From Rhodococcus sp. H36-A4 (GTDB lineage: Bacteria; Actinomycetota; Actinomycetes; Mycobacteriales; Mycobacteriaceae): DNA of 64,000 bases. Below the pieces are notes generated by a model. The model saw only the letters and a program-made list of their open reading frames with translations. It was not told the DNA's origin and did no database searches. Both the position numbers and the translations under genes were made by a program. This document shows, one piece after another, positions 25,259 through 32,811 of this stretch (its first letter is position 1; each line of letters begins with the position of its first letter). The stretch is taken from positions 372,001 to 436,000 of the forward strand of contig NZ_JAPVLQ010000002.1 of the NCBI RefSeq assembly GCF_027158005.1, in the 5' to 3' direction.

Positions 25259-26134
25259 CTACAGGAACAGGCTCGCCCCGTTTCGGTAGCACACGTCCGA
25301 TACCCACTCGTCTCCCAGATCGAGGCGAGCCACCGCGGTCAGTGCGTCCAGATACGGATACGGGATGTTGGGGAAGTCGCTCCCGAACAGTATGCGGCCC
25401 TGAAGATCTATCAGTTTCGATCGACCCGATTTCGGGAACGGCCAGGACGCTTCCGAGAAATCGGTGAACGCCATGGTCGTATCGAGCCGCACGTTCGGAT
25501 ACTGCAACGCCATCTGAAGGAACTGGAGATATTCGGGCATGCCCATGTGCGCGATGATCAGCGGAAGTCTCGGAAAGCGTTGCAGTAGCGTGGCAATCGA
25601 TTCCGGTCCGGTGTGTGGTCCGGAAGCGGGCCCCGAACCGCAATGGATCACGACGGGGATCGCCGCGTCCTCGATGATCCCCCACACGCCGTCGAGCAGC
25701 GGATCGTTCGGCGGGTAATTCCCGACCTGTATGTGTGACTTGAAAATTTTTGCGCCGGATGCCACCGCCGATTCGACGTACTGCGTGGCACCTTCCTCGG
25801 GGTAGAACGTTGCGGTGTGCACGCAATCGGGCACCCGCTGCGCGAACTGCGTGCCCCATGAGTTCAGCCACTCCGCCATGCCCGGCTTGTGTGGGTAGAT
25901 CATCGAGGTGAAGCCCCGTACGCCGAACTCGCGCATCATCTCGATACGCGTGTCCTCATCCTCCCGGTAGGTGATCGGCCAGGCCATTCCGGTGAGCGGG
26001 CCCGCGGAGTCGAAATACGTCCAGACCTTGTCCATGACGTTCTTCGGCATGAAGTGGGTGTGTACATCGAAGAGTCCGGGCAACCCGAGGCCTGTCCAGA
26101 AAGACCGAATCTGCTCGGTTTCAGTGGGCGACAT
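25259..26134 (-). CDS. Amidohydrolase (COG2159 family)
   Basis: A 291-residue metal-dependent hydrolase/decarboxylase-like protein. FDVHTHFMPK near residue 22 is the first metal motif, VVIHCGSG and LIIAHMGMPEY the next ones, and FGSDFPNIPYP carries the last Asp. The family includes aminocarboxymuconate-semialdehyde decarboxylase and related TIM-barrel enzymes. The ATG at 26134 overlaps the dienelactone hydrolase stop by 14 bp, so the two are co-translated and may act on one ring-cleavage-type compound. The specific reaction is unknown. Confidence 0.82.
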   Translation of the reverse strand: MSPTETEQIRSFWTGLGLPGLFDVHTHFMPKNVMDKVWTYFDSAGPLTGMAWPITYREDEDTRIEMMREFGVRGFTSMIYPHKPGMAEWLNSWGTQFAQRVPDCVHTATFYPEEGATQYVESAVASGAKIFKSHIQVGNYPPNDPLLDGVWGIIEDAAIPVVIHCGSGPASGPHTGPESIATLLQRFPRLPLIIAHMGMPEYLQFLQMALQYPNVRLDTTMAFTDFSEASWPFPKSGRSKLIDLQGRILFGSDFPNIPYPYLDALTAVARLDLGDEWVSDVCYRNGASLFL

Positions 26135-26801
26135 GGCCGTCGAACCATTCGAGCGTCTTGGTCCAGGCGTCGACTGCGGCCTCTGGATTGTAGACCGCGG
26201 GGCGATCGTTGCAGTTGAACCCGTGCTCTCCCTGGGCGTATCGGGTGATGTCGGTCGACACTTGTGATTTCGCCACCGCGGTGCGCAATTGTTCGACCTC
26301 GTCGATCGGAATTCCCTTGTCCAGGTCGCCGAAGAACCCGTACCAGGGCGTCTGCAACGCATCGGCGACCGTCAACATTGCTGGATATCCGAAGCGTCCC
26401 TTCGAAATTCCGCCGCCGTAGAACGTCGCTGCGGCACCGACAGCGCGTCGTGCAGCGGTCTGGAAGGTGACCGATCCGCCCATGCAGAATCCGACGATCG
26501 CAGTCTGCCGTGGCTCGAATCCGAGTTCGGCCAAGGCCGAGAATCCGGCGTCGACATCGGAATCGACCTCGCTTGCTTTCAATGCGCCGATGGCTGCCAT
26601 GGCCGGGTCCATGTCGTCGTACGCGATGATCTGGGTTGGTTGTCGATGGAACAGATGCGGCGCGGTGGCGACCCATCCGGCTTCGGCGAATCGTTGGCAG
26701 ATATCGACGATGTGGTCGGTGACGCCGAACGCTTCCTGAACTACGACGACACCGCCGCGCGGGGTTCCGGAAGGCTTGACAGTGGTGAGGGGGGTGGACA
26801 T
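26121..26801 (-). CDS. Dienelactone hydrolase family protein
   Basis: A 226-residue alpha/beta hydrolase with Cys as nucleophile in VGFCMGG, Asp in FGDLDKGI and His in GEHGF, which is the dienelactone hydrolase triad. The N-terminal 'PRGGVVVVQEAFGVTDHIVDICQRFAEAGWVATAPHLFHR' is typical. It hydrolyses lactones or similar esters in aromatic-ring breakdown, though members of wider function exist. ATG 26801 is used in place of 26864. It sits upstream of, and overlaps, the amidohydrolase. Confidence 0.87.
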   Translation of the reverse strand: MSTPLTTVKPSGTPRGGVVVVQEAFGVTDHIVDICQRFAEAGWVATAPHLFHRQPTQIIAYDDMDPAMAAIGALKASEVDSDVDAGFSALAELGFEPRQTAIVGFCMGGSVTFQTAARRAVGAAATFYGGGISKGRFGYPAMLTVADALQTPWYGFFGDLDKGIPIDEVEQLRTAVAKSQVSTDITRYAQGEHGFNCNDRPAVYNPEAAVDAWTKTLEWFDGHVAH

Positions 26802-26948
26802 ACCTCGATTGGACCACCTCGGCCGATCCATCTCCGCTCCGGCCTCCCCCAGCCGGGTCGGCACTCCTCACGCCGGTTTTGTACCGTGGGTCACACGGCG
26901 CTTCGCGCCCTGACCGAAAAGGGACTTTTCCCAACGAGAGGACAGTTC

Positions 26949-27923
26949 ATGCGTGCGGTGCACATCACGAAGCTGGATGGGCCGGATTCGGTCGAGATCG
27001 TCGAGGTCGATGAACCGGCCGACGACGGGAAGTCTGTGCTGATCGACGTACACGCCGCCGGGGTCGCCTTCCCGGACGCTCTGCTGACTCGCGGGCTCTA
27101 CCAGTACAAGCCCGCGTTGCCGTTCGTGCCGGGCAGTGAGATAGCGGGCATCGTTCGGTCGGCACCCGAGGGATCCGGGTTCACCGCAGGTGATCGCGTC
27201 GCCGCCCTGACCGGACTGTCCGACGGTATGGCCTCGGTTGCCGCCGTGTCCCCGGAGACCGTCTTCGCGCTCCCGGACACCGTCTCGTTGACGGCAGGCG
27301 CCGGACTGCTGTTCAACGATCTGACGGTGCATTTCGCGCTGCGTGAGCGCGGACGTCTCGCCGAGGGCGAGACGGTTCTCGTGCACGGCGCCGCGGGCGG
27401 CATCGGTACCTCGGTGCTGCGGATGGCTCCGGTTCTGGGCGCTGCGCGGGTCATTGCAGTCGTCAGTTCGGATGCGAAGGCCGAGACCGCGCGGGCCGCG
27501 GGCGCCACCGACGTCGTGCTCGTGGACGGATGGAAGGACGCGGTGAAGGAACTCACCGGAGGCAAAGGCGTCGACATCGTCGTCGATCCCGTCGGCGGTG
27601 ATCGATTCACCGACAGCATTCGCAGTCTTGCGCCGTCGGGTCGGATCCTGGTGATCGGGTTCACCGGCGGTGAGATCCCGACGGTCAAGGTCAACCGACT
27701 TCTGTTGAACAACGTCGACGTCGTGGGTGTGGGCTGGGGCGCATGGTGGATGAGCAGACCGGGTTACCTGAAGCAGCAGTGGGCCGAGGTCGAACCATTG
27801 CTGGCCTCGGGCAAGCTGACTGCGCCCGAGCCGTCGGTGTCCCCGCTCGAGAAGGCGGGCGAGGCAATTGCCTCCCTCGAAAATCGAACCGCTGCAGGCA
27901 AAGTGGTCCTGACGCTCGGCTAG
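26949..27923 (+). CDS. NADPH:quinone oxidoreductase (zinc-free MDR)
   Basis: A 324-residue medium-chain reductase. It lacks the Zn-ligating Cys of alcohol dehydrogenases and has LVHGAAGGIGTSVLRMA as nucleotide-binding loop, followed by GATDVVLVDG. The N-terminal 'VDVHAAGVAFPDALLTRGLYQYKPALPFVPGSE' fits quinone reductase or crotonyl-CoA-reductase-like proteins. The ATG at 26949 has AGAGGACAG upstream; the long frame before it is antisense to the hydrolase. It overlaps the end of the convergent ABC1 kinase gene by four bases. Confidence 0.87.
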   Translation: MRAVHITKLDGPDSVEIVEVDEPADDGKSVLIDVHAAGVAFPDALLTRGLYQYKPALPFVPGSEIAGIVRSAPEGSGFTAGDRVAALTGLSDGMASVAAVSPETVFALPDTVSLTAGAGLLFNDLTVHFALRERGRLAEGETVLVHGAAGGIGTSVLRMAPVLGAARVIAVVSSDAKAETARAAGATDVVLVDGWKDAVKELTGGKGVDIVVDPVGGDRFTDSIRSLAPSGRILVIGFTGGEIPTVKVNRLLLNNVDVVGVGWGAWWMSRPGYLKQQWAEVEPLLASGKLTAPEPSVSPLEKAGEAIASLENRTAAGKVVLTLG

Positions 27924-29257
27924 TCAGGAAGATCGACCTCGCGGGCGTGCGCCAACGCGGCCACTTCTGCGGGGAAGACGTTCTTGAAGACGAACGGATC
28001 GGTTCCGAGCGCCCAGTTCGGGGCCAGTTCGATCGCGTAGCGCTCGAAGTATCCGAGTTGTTTGCCCACCAGGATCAACTCCTCCGGGCTCGAGGTTCGG
28101 TAATGCTGCCCCATGCCCACGAGCGCCCTGATGAAATCGGTCAAGCTGAAGTGCGCCAACGTATCCGAGAGCATCGGTGCGAACACGGATTGCAGAATCG
28201 AGCCGACCTCGGCGTCCGTGCCGACATCCTCGGAGATGATGCCGAGCCGTTTGACACTGCCGGCAAGCCGAGTGAAGTCTCCGTCGATCACGGTGGCGTG
28301 AAAGAGATCCTGCAGCAGCGAACGCCACTGCTCGTCGAGTTCGCCCATGACGCCGAAATCGAGAAACGAGACCCGCCCGTCGTCGAGCACCCAGACGTTT
28401 CCTGCATGGACGTCACCATGGAAAAGCCCGTGCAGGACAAGGGCTTCCATCCATACCTTGGCGGCCCTGCGGACGATCAACTCGGATTGCTCGCTGGGGG
28501 TGCACTGATCCAGCGGGTATCCGCGCATACGTTCCATGCAGATGACCCGGCCGCCGCAGTACTCCGCAATCACCTCGGGCGCCGTCACGAAGGTGTTGTC
28601 GCCGAAAGCTGAGATCGCGGCCCGAAACGACGCCTGTCGCCGTGCTTCGACGACGCTGTCCAACTCTGCGAACGTCGCGGCGTGTAGATCGACGATGATG
28701 GCGGAGGCGTTGGCAGTCTCGAAGAAGGCGATGTACTTCTCCAATGCCCGAGCGAAGACGTAGGCGATGCGGAGATCGATCTTCATGCGGTGGTAGATGC
28801 CCCGGCGCTGAACCTTCATGACAGCTTCGCGGCCATCGTTCAGCACGCAGAGATGCACCTGGGCGACAGAAGCAGACGACAGCGGCACGTCGTCGAACCG
28901 GGCGAACAGGTCCTCGACGCTACGCCCGAGGTCTGCTTCGATGATCGCTCTCGCCTGCGCCCCCGGGAACGGAGGTACCTCGTCGAGGCAGCGCAAACAG
29001 GTATTGGCCAGTACCTTCGGGAAGAGTCCAGGTGAGGACCCCATCAGCTGACCGACCTTGACGAACGTCGGTCCGAGTGCGAAAAACGCGTCGACAACCC
29101 CGTCGGAGGCATGCGCTGCCCAGCCGCGGCGGGGCCGAAAGATCCACTTGCCCAGCGCCAGAATTTGATAGGAGAGCAGAACAGCAACGATCACGACGAG
29201 ACGCAGAACTTCACGAATCCCGATCTGGCGCAGCGGCGGAGCGAGACTCTTGCTCAT
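27920..29257 (-). CDS. ABC1/AarF (UbiB-like) atypical kinase
   Basis: A 445-residue protein kinase-like ATPase. The family's N-terminal KxGQ motif is seen in GPTFVKVGQLMGSSPGLFP, the Ala-rich nucleotide loop in SSASVAQVH, the Lys in AVMKVQRRG, and catalytic HGDVHAGN followed by LDFGVMG. One membrane helix lies near residues 18-36. UbiB proteins support quinone or lipid metabolism; actinobacteria use menaquinone, so the target may be lipid handling. Start at ATG 29257. A C-terminal portion is helical as in relatives. Confidence 0.87.
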   Translation of the reverse strand: MSKSLAPPLRQIGIREVLRLVVIVAVLLSYQILALGKWIFRPRRGWAAHASDGVVDAFFALGPTFVKVGQLMGSSPGLFPKVLANTCLRCLDEVPPFPGAQARAIIEADLGRSVEDLFARFDDVPLSSASVAQVHLCVLNDGREAVMKVQRRGIYHRMKIDLRIAYVFARALEKYIAFFETANASAIIVDLHAATFAELDSVVEARRQASFRAAISAFGDNTFVTAPEVIAEYCGGRVICMERMRGYPLDQCTPSEQSELIVRRAAKVWMEALVLHGLFHGDVHAGNVWVLDDGRVSFLDFGVMGELDEQWRSLLQDLFHATVIDGDFTRLAGSVKRLGIISEDVGTDAEVGSILQSVFAPMLSDTLAHFSLTDFIRALVGMGQHYRTSSPEELILVGKQLGYFERYAIELAPNWALGTDPFVFKNVFPAEVAALAHAREVDLPD

Positions 29258-29436
29258 CGAACCACCCGACAGACTACTCGGGAGGGCCGGACGTAGCGCA
29301 CCACCTCGCGGCGGTCTGCAGGTACTCGTGCCACAGTTGCTCCTCGAAGGCGTGTTCCGCATGCAAGCCGCGTGTCGAACGGGTCCGACTGTACCCACCT
29401 GTACGACGACCGTTTCCCAGCCCTGAGGAGTACGAC

Positions 29437-30024
29437 ATTCCACGTAGGAACGCACGCGCTGCAGGCCTGCTCTTCGCCTTCGCCTCGCTGCAGTATCTGC
29501 TGCTCGAGGCGTTGACGGCCTCACTATCCGAGGGCTACCGGTACGCCTATGACACCGTCAGCGATCTCGGGGTGCCGACGACATCGGACACCTCGTGGCT
29601 GATGAACGTCGCATTCTGCGTCTCCGCGATCTCCGTGCTGGCTGCGGGCATCTGTTCGGCATCGCTGCTCGGACGTCGGCGATGGGCGTATCTCGGAGCG
29701 ATAGCCGCATACTCCCTCGGCAGCGTGCTCGTTGCCGTCGTACATGCCGGTGACGGAAATGCCCACATCATCGGTGCCGTCCTGGCGATCGGCGCCGGTA
29801 ACACCATTGCGTTGCTCGTCGGTACGGGCGTTCCAACCTGCCCGCGTTGGTACTCGAAGGGCAGCATCGGATTGGGCGTGCTCGGGTTCGTTGCATCCGG
29901 TCTGCTGATCGCCGGTGTCGGCCCCGTGGGTGTGATGGAGCGCGCGTCGATCTACACGTTCACCGGCTGGGAGCTGCTCACCGCGGCAGCGCTCGGGATG
30001 GTCGTTGCGCGCACGAAGCGATAG
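29437..30024 (+). CDS. DUF998 family membrane protein, possible ATT start
   Basis: About 195 residues with six predicted membrane helices. 'YDTVSDLGVPTTSDTSWLMNVAFCVSA' and 'VVHAGDGNAHIIGAVLAIGAGN' fit the DUF998 family. No ATG, GTG or TTG lies at a suitable place: the frame has none between the ABC1 start region and the first helix. A perfect GAGGAG (29425-29430) sits six bases before an ATT at 29437, which I take as the start. A CTG further up is a weaker choice. Function unknown. Confidence 0.6.
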   Translation: MPRRNARAAGLLFAFASLQYLLLEALTASLSEGYRYAYDTVSDLGVPTTSDTSWLMNVAFCVSAISVLAAGICSASLLGRRRWAYLGAIAAYSLGSVLVAVVHAGDGNAHIIGAVLAIGAGNTIALLVGTGVPTCPRWYSKGSIGLGVLGFVASGLLIAGVGPVGVMERASIYTFTGWELLTAAALGMVVARTKR

Positions 30025-30033
30025 CGGTTCGCT

Positions 30034-30813
30034 TTACACCGTTCCCCGAGCGAACCACGCGCGCGCTTCCACCGTGAAGGGCTGCTCCGGGCGATCGAAG
30101 GTATTCAGGCAGGCCAGTCGAAGGGCTGCGCGACCGATGACGTCGAGCGTCTCGAGGTAGGCACCATGAGGGCCGATACCGAGGGTGAACGGCTCCCACC
30201 AGTCGTCGAAGTTCGCGTACGAGGCACTGGCCGTGAGCGCGCCGTCCTCGATATCGGTCAGGCCGGCCTCGCGAAACACCGCAGCAATCTCGCCGACGGT
30301 GTCGCCGGTCAGCTTCATTCTGTCGCTGACAGTGGGGTCTGCTGCGACCATGAACTGGCCGAGGATCCGCATGGCCGGCATTCCGCTGCGGTCCCATTGA
30401 CACGCTGCCACCGTCCCCCCAGGCCTGCTCACGCGGGACATTTCGCGCACACCGGCAACCGGGTCGCTCATGAAACCGATGACGAGACTTGCCAGCGCAG
30501 CATCGAACGAGTCCGTGTCGAAGGGCAGGCTCTCGGCGAAGCCCTCGCGGACATCGACTCCTGGATTGCCGGCCCGACAAGCCTTGACGAAAGGAACAGA
30601 CGGATCGATTGCCGAGACCCCTGACGCACCGACTCGCGACACCAGCTCACGCGTCAAACCTCCAGGACCACAGCCGATGTCGACGACGCGCATGCCCGCC
30701 TCGACGGGGACTGCATCGGCGAATGCCGGTGCCAATGTCGGCAGATAGCGCCCGATCAGCCGGTCGTAGCCCGCCGCCGGAGCTGCGAACATCCGAGAAG
30801 TCTCCTCGCGCAT
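30034..30813 (-). CDS. Class I SAM-dependent methyltransferase
   Basis: A 259-residue Rossmann methyltransferase. The SAM loop is VVDIGCGPGGLT, with SAIDPS as the acidic second strand and SFDAALASLVIGFM after it, in a UbiE/Coq5-like layout. The C-terminal part ('YANFDDWWEPFTLGIGPHGAYL') varies among such enzymes. Start is uncertain: ATG at 30813, earlier tandem ATG at 30825/30822, or ATG at 30792 which has GAGGAG before it. The substrate is unknown. Confidence 0.8.
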   Translation of the reverse strand: MREETSRMFAAPAAGYDRLIGRYLPTLAPAFADAVPVEAGMRVVDIGCGPGGLTRELVSRVGASGVSAIDPSVPFVKACRAGNPGVDVREGFAESLPFDTDSFDAALASLVIGFMSDPVAGVREMSRVSRPGGTVAACQWDRSGMPAMRILGQFMVAADPTVSDRMKLTGDTVGEIAAVFREAGLTDIEDGALTASASYANFDDWWEPFTLGIGPHGAYLETLDVIGRAALRLACLNTFDRPEQPFTVEARAWFARGTV

Positions 30814-30930
30814 AGCTCTCATCATCCGCCCGGACGTGGCATAAGAGCAATCACCTCGGCCGCTGAGTCGGTGGTTGACCTGGCGATTGGGAGATCCGCC
30901 CAGATGCATGTAATGTTTGTTTCACAACGA

Positions 30931-31007
30931 CGCGGGGTGGAGCAGCTCGGTAGCTCGCTGGGCTCATAACCCAGAGGTCGCAGGTTCAAATCCTGTCCCC
31001 GCTACCA
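30931..31007 (+). tRNA. Initiator tRNA-fMet (anticodon CAT)
   Basis: A 77-nt tRNA with encoded CCA. The CAT anticodon is at 30965-30967. Initiator marks are present: the first base C does not pair with the T at position 72, and the anticodon stem ends in GGG/CCC pairs (TGGGCTCATAACCCA). The T-arm AGGTTCAAATCCT is regular. A factor-independent terminator follows at once. Confidence 0.96.
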
Positions 31008-31017
31008 ATGTTAAAAG

Positions 31018-31050
31018 AAGAACCAGCACCTTCGGGTGCTGGTTCTTTTT
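31018..31050 (+). terminator. Rho-independent terminator of tRNA-fMet
   Basis: AAGAACCAGCACC pairs over 13 bp with GGTGCTGGTTCTT around a TTCG tetraloop, and a T run follows. It is the clearest terminator in the window and closes the tRNA transcript 10 nt after the CCA. Confidence 0.93.
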
Positions 31051-31067
31051 GTTTCCATCTCTACCGG

Positions 31068-31703
31068 TCAGGTCAACCTGAACTTGACGATGTCGGTGAC
31101 GTTGTCGACAGCATCGACGAGTACCCGTAGTCGCTCGGACGGTCCCGGTGCCTCCAGCACGTCCTGACGGTCGGACTGCCCCATCGGAACCTGCGCGGCA
31201 AGGGTGAACAAGCGTTCGCCGGCCTCGGCGGGAAGAGTCGAGAACGTCGGATCAGGCGGTGGTGCAGCGCCTTCGGCCCGTGCCAGGTTGCCGATCAACG
31301 CGTACAACTGAGAAATCTTGTTCTGCAGTGACTCGAAGTCGGATTCGGGTAGCGGTGCGGCGGCGTTCTCGTCGGCCCATACGCGAAGATCAGCCCGCGG
31401 GTATGGGTCGTCCTCCAGCCAGGCGTCGACCCGAAGTCTTTCGCTTCCTACACATTCCACGTAATGCCTGCCGTCGCCGACCTCTTCGTGGGCGACAATA
31501 TGAGCAGCCGTTGCAATATGGTGGCGGACATCTCCGCCTCCGGATTCTTTCCCACGCGCAATCAGCACGACCCCGAAACTGGGGTCCTCCATAGCGAGAC
31601 AAGCGGCCAGGAGTTCCTGGTAACGAGGCTCGAAGATGTGCAGAGGGAGACGCTCTCCAGGCAACAGCACGCTGCCGAGTGGAAACATCGGCCACAGCGA
31701 CAT
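31068..31703 (-). CDS. Lon N-terminal (substrate-binding) domain protein
   Basis: A 211-residue protein made of the Lon LAN/PUA-like domain alone, with no AAA or protease part. MSLWPMFPLGSVLLPGERLPLHIFEPRY and FGVVLIARG are characteristic. It may bind misfolded proteins or an unknown ligand. The ATG at 31703 lies two bases after the stop of the alpha/beta hydrolase, so the two are co-transcribed. Confidence 0.87.
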   Translation of the reverse strand: MSLWPMFPLGSVLLPGERLPLHIFEPRYQELLAACLAMEDPSFGVVLIARGKESGGGDVRHHIATAAHIVAHEEVGDGRHYVECVGSERLRVDAWLEDDPYPRADLRVWADENAAAPLPESDFESLQNKISQLYALIGNLARAEGAAPPPDPTFSTLPAEAGERLFTLAAQVPMGQSDRQDVLEAPGPSERLRVLVDAVDNVTDIVKFRLT

Positions 31704-31705
31704 CG

Positions 31706-32623
31706 TCAGTCCGACACTGTTGTTGTCGATGCTGCTGTTGTCGGTGCTGCGTCGACCTCGGAGTTCGCGGTGAGAAACTCGTCGAGAACGCGGAAGAAAA
31801 GATCCGGCTCGTCCAGCTGTGGGAAATGTCCTGCATTGGAAAAGATCTCGACGCGGCTGTTCGGCACTTCCCGTCTGACGTTGTCGGCATGGGAGGCCGG
31901 AATCATGCGGTCCTTGCCACCCCAGATCAGTAGTGACGGAATCGATTCGAATTTCGCGAAGTGTTGCTTGGCGCTGACCGTCTGTCCACGCGGACCGACG
32001 ACGGCGCGCGTCGAGGCAAGAAACGCCTCGCGGGCCTGTTTGTCGGACACCGACTTGAACGAGCGCCACGTTTCCGCCATGCTCGCGCCCGGCCGTACCG
32101 GAAGCCCCCACTTGTTCAACTGCCCGATGACGCTCTCCGCGTTCCTGCGCACCCAATCGGACGCCAGTACCGGAAGAACGAGCTCACTGCCGGGCAAGGT
32201 GGCGGCTTTGAGCAACAGGCTCACTTCGGTGCCGAGGCCGCCGCTGCTGACAAGCACCAGCCGTTCGACCAATCCCGGGAACAAGTAGACGGTCTGCATC
32301 ACGATCCCGCCGCCCAGCGAATGGCCGACCATCGGTGCAGACTCGATGTTCAGATGTTCGAGCAGATCGCGGATCGTCGCAGCATGCGAGCTGAGCGAAT
32401 AGTCTCCGGACGGCTTGTCGGATCGGCCGTGGCCGAACAGATCGGGCGCGATGACACGGTGCCGCTCCGACAGGCGTTCGATTTGGCCTGCCCAAGATTC
32501 GTGCGATCCCAACAGGCCATGGACCAGCACGACCGGTGGACCGTCGCCGACATCCACGTAGCGAAGTACGTCCTTGTGCAGTTCGACCGAGTTCAGTGCG
32601 TAACGCGGTGAGTCCTTGTTCAT
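31706..32623 (-). CDS. Alpha/beta hydrolase
   Basis: A 305-residue serine hydrolase. HGLLGSHESW is the oxyanion loop, GHSLGGG holds the Ser nucleophile, GGKDRMIP the Asp, and NAGHFPQLDEP the His. It is close to C-C hydrolases and lipases of the LipV/MhpC type. A C-terminal Thr/Ala-rich tail ends the protein. GGGAGG is about ten bases before the ATG at 32623. It sits between the synthetase gene and the Lon-domain gene on the same strand. Confidence 0.85.
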   Translation of the reverse strand: MNKDSPRYALNSVELHKDVLRYVDVGDGPPVVLVHGLLGSHESWAGQIERLSERHRVIAPDLFGHGRSDKPSGDYSLSSHAATIRDLLEHLNIESAPMVGHSLGGGIVMQTVYLFPGLVERLVLVSSGGLGTEVSLLLKAATLPGSELVLPVLASDWVRRNAESVIGQLNKWGLPVRPGASMAETWRSFKSVSDKQAREAFLASTRAVVGPRGQTVSAKQHFAKFESIPSLLIWGGKDRMIPASHADNVRREVPNSRVEIFSNAGHFPQLDEPDLFFRVLDEFLTANSEVDAAPTTAASTTTVSD

Positions 32624-32811
32624 GGGTCGAGAGCCTCCCGGCTGCGTTGCGACAGCGTCGAAAACCAACGTACGCGGTTCGGGGGATCGAGGACAGCTCA
32701 TCGAGTCCTGGCTCACGCGATAAGGCTCTGTCGAGGAGTGGTAGCTATCCCGATGACTGGCGATGGACGTCATCAGCGGTCTGCGGCCTCGGTGCCGCAC
32801 TATCGAGTCGG

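Noticed and set aside
26289..26948. 220-codon plus-strand extension of the quinone reductase
   Set aside because: It is antisense to the dienelactone hydrolase; family alignment and the ribosome-binding site put the start at 26949.
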